From: Bidens hawaiensis
Taxonomy: Eukaryota > Streptophyta > Magnoliopsida > Asterales > Asteraceae
DNA: 64,000 nt
Direction of reading: 5' to 3'
Assembly (NCBI GenBank): GCA_021521415.1
Contig: JAIQDT010003784.1
Coordinates: 186,001-250,000, forward strand
Shown: one piece after another, positions 11,561-22,779 of the stretch
How the letters are laid out: each line of letters opens with the position of its first letter
Numbering within the stretch: position 1 is the stretch's first letter
Notes under the pieces: generated by a model
What the model saw: only the letters and a program-made list of their open reading frames with translations
What the model was told of the DNA's origin: nothing
Database searches by the model: none
Position numbers and translations under genes: made by a program

Positions 11561-11606
11561 CTTACACACTTCACTATTCCATTCATTCCAAACAAAAATA
11601 TTCCAA

Positions 11607-11889
11607 ATGGATAACATAAAAATGGATTGGAAACTAGTGAGAAAGTTCAAGAGTGGAGAGAACTCGGCATCTTGAACAAGAGATTGCGAGGCTCCAAAGT
11701 GTGGTGAGGGATCAAGTCGAAAGTAACATTCATCCGGAGGCTCGCCTAACTAAATTAACCAACAAAATCGAACTACTAAGGTTCGAGAATTATCACATAA
11801 TCAAAAATCACAATAAGAAAGCGGACTTCAAACTCAATTCCTTAACCGGGAAATCAGAAAGCTCAACACAAAGCTTTTCGAGATCTTGA
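11607..11889 (+). pseudogene. Coiled-coil-like accessory ORF remnant
   Basis: ATG 11607 opens a short frame (MDNIKMDWKLVRKFKSGE). After a frameshift the frame from 11653 reads ERTRHLEQEIARLQSVVRD and then TKLTNKIELLRFEN, giving heptad-like leucine/isoleucine spacing suggestive of a coiled coil. It ends at 11889. It lies where Athila-lineage elements can carry a third ORF, but no envelope feature or membrane segment is visible. Function unknown. Confidence 0.4.
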
Positions 11890-12532
11890 AAGCCATGAGA
11901 GCCCCGCCACACATTCAAGAGTTTTTCGGGAATGGTGGTCTTTAGTAGTTCGAGTAGGAGAAGCCTTATTTTGCTTCCTTAGGCTTTGTTATCGGCTAAG
12001 CTAATTTTATGTTTTCGGTTCATTTATTTTCATTTCGGTGTAATGTTTAAGATTTAATGAAATTCTGTAGGATCAAGCCCAACCACAAGGCCAAGCCAAA
12101 CAAGCCCAACCAATACAAGCCCAATCAATCCAAGCTATTCAAACCCAACCAAACCAAGCCGATCAAATTTAAGTAGTCCTTATAAACGCCAATGAATTTC
12201 AGCTTAGGGATCATGGCAGCACCTAACACTAGTCCTTATACCCAAGACCCACCTACCCCAAGAAGACAAACGTTGTGGGCAACAATTTTTTTTTTCATTT
12301 CACATTTATTATTTTCCTCTTTGTTCTATTTATTTGAATAACGTCTCCATGTACTCTAAATTTTCAATGATATTGATGAATTTATGTTTGCATTTTATTG
12401 ATCTAATTTACTATTCTCACAAAGCACGACACGCATTGCATATATTATATGATTTTCTTACTATTAAACTTCCATGAGAATAACATTGTTAATGTCTTTG
12501 CGTCATTAATTCAAATCTCCTGATTTTTGACA

Positions 12533-14271
12533 TGTAACATCCCAAAATTTCAAAGATATTAATTGTTATAATAACTATTATGATGGAGAAGTTTACTTGA
12601 GTTAGTAAAGAAATAATAAAGGATGGAAGAGTAAGTAGGCTAATTAGATGGAATTAATTATGGACCAAAAAGGAAAGATGGGCCTTAGGTCCATGGTCTT
12701 AATGGAGTATAAATACCCCTTAGACCCTAATCCTTTCCATTTCCATCCATTCTACATCATAGCCTACACCATCAAAACACACACTTAAGCCAAACACCTT
12801 CTAACCTTGTGACCAAGATAGAAAACCCAAAACCGGGTATAGAGACATTAGATCTTTGATTATTACGAGCAAGAAACAAGTCCAAGATCACGTAGTTATG
12901 CCAATCGTAGCTCGAAGTGAATCGTAAAGGTATGTTTTAGCCCTAAGGATTGATATGAAGGAAGATCGGTCATCCTTATGCAATAAAAATGTGAACTTGA
13001 ATACCCCTAAGGATTGACATGGAGTTCTCAGTGACTTGAGTTCACGATCAACACGGGGTCTTGATCAACACGAGTTCTTGGTGAACATGAGTTCTCGACT
13101 CCAAGGGTTCTTTGCCTTGAGTTTTCGGTCACTCAGTTTTCTATATGGCTTTGGTCCTGGTCCCAGTTGGGCCAGATGCCATAAGGGACAGTTGGGCCTG
13201 ACTTAATTAAGTCCACAAGATGCTAAGCCCATATCCTAAGTTAAAACAAAACTAGCCCATCATCCTAAACTAAACAAATGAGCCCAACCTAGAAAATGCG
13301 TTGGTTAACTAAAATACCGATTTAATTAATTATACGGTTAATTAACATATATATATTTAACAGTTAGCCGTGCACAATTAAAGAAAGGGATTACTATTGG
13401 CTCCGAGCGTAACCGGATACAGGTGAGTTTCTAGCCTCACTTCCTTGTTATGTTTTTCGGGGCTGTGTGCATACTCGATGTGTTTAGTTACTACACTTAC
13501 CTTAAGTGGTAAGTGTATGCTATGTGAATGTTTATGAATGATGTAGAAAAGATTAAGAATATGTAAGAAAGTATATAAATATAAAAGAAAAGGAAGGTAT
13601 GTATGAATTGATGGCAAGAGGGTGGCGGACCCTAATAATATCTTTGAAGGAGGGTGACAGACCCTAATAATATTTGTGAAGGAGGGTGTAAGACCCTAAT
13701 AATATCTGTGAGGTTATAGAGCGAAAGGCTCTTTAAGGGTGGCAGACCCTAATAATATATTTGAGGTTATAGGGCGAAAGGCTCTTAAAAACATATGAGT
13801 ATGTATGTAAAGTAAGATAAGTTATGAAAGTATGAAAGAAAGAATGAAAGTAAGAATGAAGGTATATCCTTGTGTATGTACGAAAGAAAGAACAAACAGG
13901 TTATATAAGTAATACGTATCTTCGGATACGTATAAGTAAGTATGTGAATGTATTGTATGTTACCTACTTTCACTAGAACTCACTCAGTGTAGCTGACTTT
14001 TAGTATGCATGCATGTGAATAGATTGAAACAGTTGGCTTGAGGGGGAGACACATGGCATAACCTGAAGGGACTGGCATCCAAAGAAGATTAGTCACGAAG
14101 TTTAAATAAAATATGTCATGTTTTATTTTAAAAGACAAGTTTGAATTTTTGTAAGGAATGATTTAAGTTTTATTTATTTCCACGAAATTTTTTAATTAAC
14201 TCTGATATTTAGAACTGTGTTTATGAGTAAATCCAGCATCCAATGTAGGGCACCGGGATCGGGGCCTTACA
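12533..14271 (+). mobile_element. Solo LTR, gypsy-type, TGTAACATCC family
   Basis: It starts TGTAACATCCC and ends GGGATCGGGGCCTTACA, giving TG...CA termini. TATAAATA at 12708-12715 lies in a promoter-like context. Two further copies occur at 22918-25447 and 25470-27523, and a fragment at about 54360-54560, all sharing the block around AAAGATGGGCCTTAGGTCCA and the TTAAGTGGTAAGTGTATG region. No internal domain follows, so it is a solo LTR. Flanks TGACA and TCTGT do not match, so no TSD can be claimed. Confidence 0.75.
13615..13790. repeat. Short tandem array inside the solo LTR
   Basis: Four units contain GGGTGRCAGACCCTAATAATAT, with AGGTTATAGRGCGAAAGGCTC interspersed (each motif written in its variable form). 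The arrays in the sister LTR copies at 22918 and 25470 occupy the same general part of the LTR but use unrelated repeat units. Confidence 0.75.
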
Positions 14272-14273
14272 TC

Positions 14274-14809
14274 TGTAACAGCCCAGCTACCACCGCACCA
14301 TAATATTGTCCACTTTGGCCGGGACGCACCATCATCACCTCACATGAGCACGTTTAACTGTGGAATTCTCCTCTCATCCACTACCATTAAGCGTCCAAAA
14401 CGCGTTATGATGAGGAAGGTATCCACCTTCTTATAAAGAAGGCTTAGTTCTCATTCTCAACCGATGTGGGATGTCACAATCCACACCCCATTAGGGGTCA
14501 AGCGTCCTTGTGGGACCTGGCACCACCGGTCCGGCCTTGGCTCTAATACCATCTGTAACAGCCCAGTTGCCACCGCACCATAATATTGTCCGCTTTGGCC
14601 GGGACGTACCACCATCGCCTCACCAATTTGCTTTTGGTTGCCCAGGTGGTCACCCATCCTCATACTTCTCCCACATGACCAAGCTAAAATGTGGAATTCT
14701 CCTCTCATCCACTACCATTAAGAGCCCAAAATGCGTTATGATGAAGAAGGTATCCACCTCCTTATAAAGAAGGCTTAGTTCTCCTTCCCAACCGATGTGG
14801 GATGTCACA
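14274..14809 (-). mobile_element. Cassandra TRIM, copy 1
   Basis: Two direct LTRs (14274-14478 and 14554-14809) start TGTAACAGCCCAG and end ATGTGGGATGTCACA. On the minus strand, the LTR is followed by TGGTATTAGAGCC, a near-match to the initiator-tRNA-Met primer-binding site, so the element runs on the minus strand. The 14554-14809 LTR keeps 5S-rRNA-like sequence (minus strand GGATGGGTGACCACCTGGGC), the hallmark of Cassandra. The other LTR is about 51 bp shorter because that part is deleted. No protein is encoded, as in all TRIMs. Flanking bases ACATC and TGAAA do not form a TSD. Confidence 0.85.
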
Positions 14810-15820
14810 TGAAATTTTCTTATGGTTATCACATGTTTACATGAGTTTTGTTTTTCTTTGATGACCAAAATGATTTCATGTAATTAACTGACCCGTTGAA
14901 ATTCTTTTTGGGCTTTAATAGTCCGTTAATTTATTGCATCCTTCAAAGAACTGTCATGATGATCTTGATTTTTAAAAAATTTCGTTGTTTTGCTATTTAT
15001 ATTCTCACTTTTCTCCATTATTTCGTAGGATATTGTTAACCTTGGTGTTACATGATATTTTGATTTCAATAGTTTTCTTTATTTTGTGCTTCAATGGCGT
15101 TTATTTTGTTATGTGGCACTCGGTTTTATATATTCGTTAAACGAAAGTTTTAAATTATCTAACTTGTGCATATATCACCCCTTAACTTTAGTTCATTCCA
15201 ATCTTGATCAAGAAACTTTATACCAAGGGCCAAAATTTTTTTTTCCTTAACTATTTTTTCCCTCCCTCTCTTCTCCCTCATCACAGACAACCGACACCCC
15301 TATCCTTGCTTTCTTGATCCACGATTCTAGCCGAATATCATGGAATTGACATCACCAAATCGTTAATTGATTTAAAATGCGTTTACATCATCATTTAATC
15401 ATGGAAATTGACAAATTTTGATATCAATTTCGTAAACAAACGAACCACGGACCGTTATCAACCTTAATATCCTATAAATACTCAATCTTAATACAATTAG
15501 CTGGTAATGCATAACACTCTTAGCATCACGAATCAGAGCCCTCTTATCAATTTTAATCTAGGAGCCGTATAAAATCAAGATCAAGGTCATTTTCATACAG
15601 AAAAACCTTAAGTCTTCGTGCTCATTCATTCCGAATTCAAATATGGTAATTGTTTAGTGAATCTTCGATCGGAATTTCGTGCTTAACAAAACCCCCTTGT
15701 CAATTAAAATTGACAGAGGGCATATGGGTTTCCATTCGGGACTTCTTAGTTTAGGGTTTATAAATGAGTTCAGTTTTAATATGGATTTTAGTATATATAT
15801 TTCTCAATAAGTTGTTTACA
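14810..15820. other. AT-rich DNA without recognised genes
   Basis: No convincing ORF, terminal repeat or known family was found in this kilobase. Confidence 0.5.
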
Positions 15821-15821
15821 T

Positions 15822-15940
15822 AGGTGAGACACCAGCCCACGTGGCTAGTGCAAATTTGGTAAGACTCGGAACCAGTCTAGGAGCGCAGGTTCGAACCCCT
15901 GACCCGGCTTTGTATATTATTTTATGTTATTTTTATTTAT
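15822..15940 (+). mobile_element. tRNA-derived SINE candidate
   Basis: GTGGCTAGTGCAAATTTGG (15840-15858) resembles an RNA polymerase III A box. GGTTCGAACCCC (15888-15899) is a canonical B box, about 50 bp downstream. Both lie in the right order for a tRNA-derived SINE, and a T-rich tail follows. The sequence does not fold as a tRNA because the downstream acceptor half is absent. No TSD was established. Confidence 0.65.
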
Positions 15941-16234
15941 TTCATATTTCTATTAATTTTAATTTGTCTTTTATTTTGTTTATCAACACCCATAACAATT
16001 TTCACTCGTTTAACGGAATGAACACCGTTAACTCTTAAAATATGTACTAGTGTAAAGATTTCCGTAAACATACATATAAAATTTAAGTTATAAAAACTAT
16101 ATATTTTTCCGATTTAACCTAATACAATTTTATAAATAATTATAATAAAAATAGTTTTATTCGTTTAAACGAACCGACCACCACTAAACTTTCAAAACAA
16201 ATTTTCGTTATATATATATATATATATATATATA

Positions 16235-16426
16235 AGAGGGTTCAAATAAAAAACAATTGTTTAGTGAGAAGTGTGAGAATGCTTTAAAATAAAGCAAACC
16301 ACCTAAATAGAAAACTTTACCATGTAAATAGAAAACTATACGGTTTTTAGAACTAATAATCTCAACCACTATATCCTAGATCCAATGGTCTAGATCTCTT
16401 CTTATGCTTCTTACATTAACCCTACC

Positions 16427-16427
<1 letters not shown>
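16235..16427. mobile_element. TA-flanked MITE
   Basis: TA runs lie on both sides (16208-16234 and 16428-16442). The left end reads AAGAGGGTTCAAATAAA and the right end, on the other strand, GGTAGGGTTAATGTAAGAAG, both fitting the loose consensus TATAGGGnnGGTTnAAATnAGAA shared by other elements in this window. About 190 bp, noncoding. Confidence 0.55.
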
Positions 16428-16460
<33 letters not shown>

Positions 16461-17190
16461 ATGATTGATTTCTTTTGAGAACCACTTTGAGTTTAAGAAC
16501 TCGAAAGAACTTAACGTAACAGTTTTTTTACACATATGCAATACGTAAGTGTAAGTAACGTAAAAAAAATTACAGTATTTTTCCACACCGAATCGAGTTA
16601 TTACACATGTGTAACAAACATTTAAACTTGTGTAAATATCAAAAATCTTTATTCTCTTTCCTGATTAATTTTTTAATCAGATTTATTCTCAGCCACATAT
16701 TCAATACCCATTTAATTGATTGTGTGGACTTAAGAAGTTTGAGAACCATTTTGAGACAGAAAGACCTCTTAAAAATATTTTAAAAAATTATAAAACGAAA
16801 CAAAACGAAATTTTAAAAAAGTAAGAAAAAGCCAAAAGTTTTTATTTTTCATCCCTGGTTCATAAAATAAAAAAATATAAAAAAACCTAGTTTTGCACAT
16901 ATGTATATTTGTGTTTAATCTTGATTTTCATAATGTACCCATGTACTTTATCATTTATCTTAATTGTACGTATGTGTGTAAAGAATAACATGTATATAAT
17001 AAAAAAATTAGTATTACACATATGTAGATAATTTTGCAAAACCGATATTTTTTATTTTTCTTTATTTTTTATGAAATCGGGATGAAAAATAAATTTTTGG
17101 TTTTTCTACTTTTTTTCGCGTTTTTTTTTGTCGAAAATGGTTTTCAAAATTCTCGATTTTAAAATGCTTCTCATATGATCATAATCTTTT
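16461..17190. mobile_element. Possible TA-flanked element, weak ends
   Basis: The block between the GT/TA run at 16430-16460 and the TA run at 17191-17209 contains CTTTTGAGAACCACTTTGAG at its left side and, inverted, ATATGAGAAGCATTTTAAAA at its right side. The match is weak. The interior is AT-rich and noncoding. Confidence 0.35.
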
Positions 17191-17207
17191 TTATATATAT
17201 ATATATA

Positions 17208-17598
17208 TAGGGTTAGTTTCATTTAAGAACTCAAAAAAAGTTAAGAACTTCTAAGAACTCTTAAAAATCAAATACTTTTTTAATTTTTTTTATTTAATTA
17301 CATTATTTGAGAGTAGTTTTATCATGTTTAATATATAAATTTCTTATTTACATATATAAATCACAAGTTTACATATGTGTAAAATTTATGCAATAACAAA
17401 CTTACAAATGTGTTAAAGAAAATTAGATATGTGTAAAAACTAATTTGTATAATTGTAATCATAAATGTAAATATAAAAAGTGATAAAACTATTCTCAAAG
17501 AACATTAACGTACAAAAAATTTATAAAAAACGTTAGTTTTCAAGGGTTCCTTCAAGTTATTAAATAATTTATCAGTTCTGTAATGATACTCATCCTAT
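17208..17598. mobile_element. TA-flanked MITE
   Basis: Left end ATAGGGTTAGTTTCATTT and inverted right end ATAGGATGAGTATCATTA continue to AGAACT in both arms, inside TA repeats on both sides. About 390 bp, noncoding, same terminal consensus as the 45-50 kb train. Confidence 0.65.
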
Positions 17599-17607
17599 AT
17601 ATATATA

Positions 17608-17959
17608 TGGTCGAGATATTGTACAATAATGCCTTAGCGTATGATAGGTACGCGAGATGCTCAAAGGCAAAAAAACAAAGGAAAAAGTATTAAAACGCTA
17701 AAAACGCTCAACCAAAACCCCAAAACGCTCAGCGAAAATACGAAAATGCTCACAAAACGCTCAAAAACGGTTTCGTGTAAAAAGTAAAATATTGATCGAT
17801 TAACCATCCAAAACTGTATTTTCGGTGAACCAATGATTAATTGGATATGTATTGACGATTTCAAGATGTTAGGATGTGATTTCTTGGATCGATTTCGTGA
17901 AAAGGGGGATTCGCGTACCTATTGTACGTTAAGGTATTATTGTATTGGATATTTTCCAT
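17608..17959. mobile_element. MITE with about 49-bp TIRs in TA repeat
   Basis: The left arm (17608-17656) and the inverted right arm (17911-17959) are about 78 percent identical by eye over 49 bp, both containing ACAATAAT, CCTTA and ATAGGTACGCGA-like blocks. Flanks are TA repeats. The termini differ from the other TA-flanked elements, so it is a separate family. Noncoding. Confidence 0.75.
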
Positions 17960-18201
17960 ATATATATATATATTGAAATATATATATATATTATTTATTT
18001 ATTTATTTATATATGTTGGTGAAATAATTGTTTTGATAAAAATATTAGTTTGGTAATACACAAAATAAAAATTCGTTAGTTATATGCTATAATAATATAA
18101 GTAAATAATTTAAAGGAATAAACAAATATACAAATTTGGTAAACATATAATGTAAAAATTAATTACTAGTAGTAAAGTACAATAATTACTAAAAGTTATT
18201 A

Positions 18202-18524
18202 TTAAAGCATTTCTATTCCTTCCTCTAAATTCAAATCCAAAATTACATTAATAATTATCATATTTTCGTTCTCTCTCTCTCTCTCTCTCTACAATTAAAT
18301 AATAATATTTTTACATTTGTATTATCTTTTCTCTCCTAACTAATCACACCCACTATGAAAAATATTAAAAAGATTATATGATGCTACAAGAAATTTTCAA
18401 ATATACTATATAAATAACAATATTTTCTCTCTTCTTCAATCACAACATGCAACATGTTAAACCACTTCCTATATTATAAAAACTCACTCACATAATATGA
18501 TGAATGAGTTGAGAATGCCTTAAG
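18202..18524. mobile_element. MITE, TTAARGCATT family
   Basis: Left end TTAAAGCATTTCTATTCC and inverted right end TTAAGGCATTCTCAACTC are related to the ends of the element at 31349-31597. Interior AT-rich, with a CT microsatellite at about 18269-18291. No ORF. Confidence 0.55.
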
Positions 18525-19016
18525 CTCATAAAATCATTTACAATTTATTGTAGACCTTTTTTTATTTACAGTATTACAATTACATCTAAGTTTGTGGATT
18601 GAGTCTTGTACCATTAGCTTCTATTGCTTGCAATGCTTGCTTTCATGGTTTTGACTTGTCAAGTGCCTGTTTCATGCTACATGTCCGTGTTCTTCTCAAC
18701 TTCACCTAATCTCCATCAATTGCACACCTGACACTACCACCGTATTCTACTATTTCTCTCATGTCTACGTCATTAGAAATCGTTGTGTCTAATTTGCCGG
18801 CTACATCGACCGCCACATGCGTTTGATTTCGCACCATCACCTTCACCGACTGCTGCCGCGTTAAACTTCATGTAACATCATACTTTTGATAATAATATAT
18901 AAAAGAATTTTGTCTATTTAATGGTGTGTTATTATTTAGTTAACTTGAATAACAAAAATATGAGTATGGGCTTGGAAAGAAAGATTGATTAGGGAATGCA
19001 TAGGCTATGAGGGTAT
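18525..19016. other. AT-rich intergenic DNA
   Basis: No gene recognised. The segment at about 18600-18870 is less AT-rich but has no long frame. Confidence 0.45.
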
Positions 19017-19920
19017 TGTCACACCACAACCTAAGGAGGAAATGCCGGGGCATGAGCTGATTGCTCACAGCTCTCAATATACTATCATGAAATAATTAAA
19101 GGTGACAATATCTATTTAATATAATTAAATATTCAAATAAATCAAATACAAACAAGTACATAATCCATAAAATACAACAAAACAAATTTATATTTCTAAT
19201 GATGTTGATTAAAATTATTCTAACTTAAATTCTTCACTAAGTCGTCACCAAATTGCATTAAATTCATACGTTAACCTGCATATGCGTATAAAATAGAAAT
19301 AATTTTCTCAACAACACATGTTGAGTGAGTAAAACACCAGTTAATTTGAATACAATATAATATATAAAAGAAAAGGCAAACTGTTCATGTGAGATAACAA
19401 TTAAGCCATAGCATGTACAAAATTCAAACAGATAATAAAGAACGGGATAAACTGTTGCCATGAGAATCGGGCATTGGTTACCAAAAGTGGGTTCTCGGTG
19501 CAACCATTGTCATGCGATTGGACTTTGGCCACTACGACAGTCGTATGACCATACTATTACTATGATAGACCTCTCCGAATGCGGTAAAATAAAGCAAATA
19601 AACATATAGCAAGTTAGGCATCAAACTGATATACACACATACAATTGCAATTTTTTAATACTATATAATATGTAAATAAATAAGATACGCATATGTCCCC
19701 TAAAAAGGATTAAAAATAAGTAAAAAGGGGAGTGAAATACTCACATTAGTAAATATGAGGAATGAATTCGATATAAACAGAAATCACTAAACGTCATGCT
19801 TGACGAGATAAATCCACGAACAAATCCTAAGTATGAGTAATAGCGAATGACTATTGATTAATGGTGGAAACTATAGATTAATAGAGCTTTAGAAAGTTGA
19901 TCGGGAATGTTCTTGTGAAA
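19017..19920 (-). mobile_element. Probable antisense LTR
   Basis: Starts TGTCACACCACAACC, followed by GGGGCATGAGCTG, a style seen at the 3' end of plant LTRs read antisense. It contains further LTR-like blocks around 19310-19560 (AACACATGTTGAGTGAG and the CCAAAAGTGGGTTCTC region). The other end and any TSD were not found, so the family and right boundary are uncertain. Confidence 0.4.
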
Positions 19921-20194
19921 ATTATTTATTACTTTAATTTTATAATTAATTTTATTATTTTGAAATACAACTTTTATTTATCAAAGTTTTATCATAGATA
20001 ATAATTTTAATTATATAAAATACATAAAAATACTTAAATAAGTCTTTATAAAGGTTTCATAGTTTATATAAAGAGATTTGATTTAAATATTTATTTTAAA
20101 CTAATAATGCATTTAATATATTTATATATATTTCATTTGTTTAAAATCTTTATTAAATCTATTAGATATATACATATAATTATAAACTCATATA

Positions 20195-20618
20195 TGTTAG
20201 TGCATGATTTGGTGTCTGTAGCCTATCGAATAAGTTAGAGACAGTCTAGTTTGTATATTTAATGTAAAACGGCCATTCGTTATGGATTGTATAGAGAATG
20301 GGTCCATTAGTTAGTTAACTTGGCTATTCGTTAAGTTATGAGCCCATTCGTTATGAAGATATAACGAATGGTGTCCAACTGAACAAATGGGGTCTATGCC
20401 TATAAATAGGCTGATCCTATTCATTGAATGTAGAGATCCATGCCTAAGTTATTTTCATGTCGTTACCATGTCAAATTCTTTCTTGCTTAAGTTATTCACC
20501 ATAATGCATGTATTCAACTATTAACGTAATGAACAGTATCTAACATATCGATCTCGTGTTTTTCGTATTGATGCATCGATGTTAGCGGCTAGATCTTGGC
20601 TCGTATAGCGTTTCAACA
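20195..20618 (+). repeat. LTR A of the copia composite
   Basis: 424 bp, TGTTAGTGCATG...TTTCAACA. Compared with LTR B and C (505 bp each) it lacks about 81 bp of the palindromic CATTCGTTA/TAACGAATG array. Confidence 0.85.
20345..20410 (+). promoter_or_regulatory. LTR palindrome plus TATA module (copia composite)
   Basis: CATTCGTTAT (20345-20354) and ATAACGAATG (20361-20370) form a 10-bp stem with a 6-nt loop. TATAAATAGG begins at 20401. LTR B and C carry more copies of the same palindrome ahead of the same TATA box. Confidence 0.65.
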
Positions 20619-20620
20619 AT

Positions 20621-20692
20621 TGGTATCAGAGCAATTTAAGGAGTAATTTAAGGAAGAGACCACGAGTAATTTGGTACGGAAAAGGGGGAGTC
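20621..20692 (+). promoter_or_regulatory. PBS and PPT with almost nothing between
   Basis: TGGTATCAGAGC (20621-20632) matches the initiator-tRNA-Met PBS, and AAAAGGGGGAGTC ends at 20692, directly before LTR B. The interior is 74 bp in total, like a minimal TRIM. Confidence 0.8.
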
Positions 20693-21197
20693 TGTTAGTG
20701 CATGATTTGGTGTTCATAGCCTATTGAATAAGTTAGAGATAGTATTGTTTATATATTTAAATTAAAATGGCCATTCGCTATGGATTGTATAGCAAATGGG
20801 TCCATTCATTAGTTAACTAGGCTATTCATTAAGTTATGAGCTCATTCGTTATGAAGATATAACGAATGATGGCTTATTCGTTAAGGTATTACCATTCATT
20901 ATGAAGATATAACGAATGGTGTCTCATTCATTACTATAGTATAACGAATGAGACCAACTTAACGAATGGGGTCTATGCCTATAAATAGGCTGATCCAATT
21001 CATTGAATCTAGAGATCCGTGCCTAAGTTATTTTCATGTCGTTACGATGCCGGATTCTCTCTAGCTTAAGTTATTCACCAAAATGTATGTATTCAACCAT
21101 TAGCGTAATGAACAGCATTTAACGTATCGATCTCGTGTTTTTCGTATTGATATATCGATGTTAGCGGCTAGATCTTGGCTCGTATAGAGTTTCAACA
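20693..21197 (+). repeat. LTR B of the copia composite
   Basis: 505 bp, same termini as LTR A, followed by another PBS TGGTATCAGAGC (21200-21211) and a long noncoding internal region. Confidence 0.85.
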
Positions 21198-22581
21198 ATT
21201 GGTATCAGAGCATACGGTTGCTCTGGATGCATTAATTTAAGGTATGATTCAGATATGAGATGGTGTTCTTCGTGTTCATCGGGTTTTGGCATAATTTGGT
21301 CAGATTTGGATCAAATTAAGGTGTTATTGATGGAATTTATGGTAAATTCATGTTTGCTTAGGTAATACGAATCTTTCTGTTGATTTTGGTGTTTAATTTA
21401 TGGTGAATTGAAGGTTTCACCATTGAAGAACAAGTTACTGTTTGATTCAATTGGTGTTGCAGCAGTGATTGTTAAGTTAAATTGATGATAGATTCGGGAT
21501 CGTGATGAAATTCATTGTTAATTATGATGTTTTGATGAATCTACCATAGATGAAGTCCAAATCTGCAGTTTCCTACTAGATAACTGAATTTTCCAGCGAG
21601 ATGACTGTTTTTTCCGACGAAATACGCTTTTCTGGTGAAGAGTAACAGATCCAACAACCCATTCATTATGTTACTGTAGCCATTCATTACGAAAAACTTA
21701 ACGAATGGAGGCCATTCATTAGTTTATCAAGACCATTCGTTATTGTGTTTAACTAATGTGTTTGAATTATGGGTATAACGAATGGAGACTCATTCGTTAT
21801 CTGTTCAAACGAATGTGGGATCATTCATTATTGGATCATGCGAATGTGACTATGTTAACGTATGAATGCCATTCATGTAACTGTTCTAACGAATTTGATT
21901 AGTTATAACGAATGAGGATGGTAATTTATAACAAATTTGTTCAAGGGTAACGAATGAGGACATAGATAACATATGTGGACACTCTTCTAATGAATGAGAG
22001 ATTGTTTCGAAGAATGATTAGGATAACCTATGGGATTATGATTGAAGCCTCATTCGTTCATTGAGCTCATTCGTCAATGGTTTAAGGTAAAAAAAAGTAT
22101 TTTAAAAAACTTTCTTAAACGAAATTTTTCTGGGATATTCCTAATGTATTGGGTACTCTTCTCTCAAATTTTGGTGGTATATTTCCCGGCCGACTTTTTA
22201 CGTGTTTCTACTGGCCGGGGGGTGAGTAATTTAAGGAGGAGTTTGTTTGTAAGTATTGAAGATTGTTCAAGACATTGCTAAATTTGTCAAGAAAATGGGG
22301 AGATAAAACTTTCATTTGAGTTTATTTGGGTTGTATCTTCCTACCTTTGAAAGGGTTTCTTAAAAATTTACTGTCATTCGGGTGGTAATTCATGATTGCA
22401 AAGCTACGTTTGACTGAGTTCAAGACTGCAATTTTTCTTCAATTGCTGATTGGTTTGTGCAAGATTGAAACCTGACTATATGGGATACGAGTGTCTGTTC
22501 GTTTACTTCTTTCTGAGGGAATTTGATCCTGACTATGTTGGCTACGAGTATACGGCGGATTACTTCTTAGGGGGGTGATTC
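21198..22581 (+). other. Internal region of the copia composite, noncoding
   Basis: No gag or pol motif is visible. From about 21660 to 22080 the CATTCGTTA/TAACGAATG motif is repeated many times in both orientations, beyond the LTR itself. Open frames are short and low-complexity. Confidence 0.55.
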
Positions 22582-22779
22582 TTGAACGGGTTGATCTTAC
22601 TGAAGAATATACGAGTTTTGTCATTGGATGAAGAATTTGATCATTCCGGGTTTATTAATAGAGGTTGGAACTATGAATCATATGCCCAAACATTAGTGCT
22701 TTTTTGCAAACGGGATGTAGAAGAGCTTCAAATAGTATATTTGGGATGCACGTTATCAAGAGAGGGAAAACCGAAGTGA
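22582..22779 (+). pseudogene. Possible ORF3 remnant in the copia composite
   Basis: The 65-codon frame contains EEFDHSGFINRGWNYESYA. The FINRG motif and its surroundings resemble the C-terminal ORF3 domain of the SIRE-like elements here (ARRPFINRGGYRTAEW in the minus-strand copy). Its place near the 3' side of the internal region is where ORF3 would be expected. The match is short and rests on one motif. Confidence 0.3.

Larger units (their letters stand above)
2400..12290 (+). mobile_element. Degenerate Athila-like Ty3/gypsy retrotransposon
   Basis: From left to right there is an LTR-like region with a TATA box, a primer-binding site matching tRNA-Asp, gag remnants with a zinc knuckle, aspartic protease, reverse transcriptase, RNase H, integrase, and then a long 3' region with small accessory ORFs. 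This order and the tRNA-Asp-type PBS are those of Athila/Tat Ty3/gypsy elements. Every domain is broken by stops or frameshifts, so the element is dead. No matching 3' LTR is found before the solo LTR at 12533, so the right end is missing or unrecognisable. The left boundary (TG at 2400) and right boundary are estimates. Confidence 0.75.

Noticed and set aside
12533..14271. TSD for the solo LTR
   Set aside because: Flanks TGACA and TCTGT do not match; a duplication should not be claimed.
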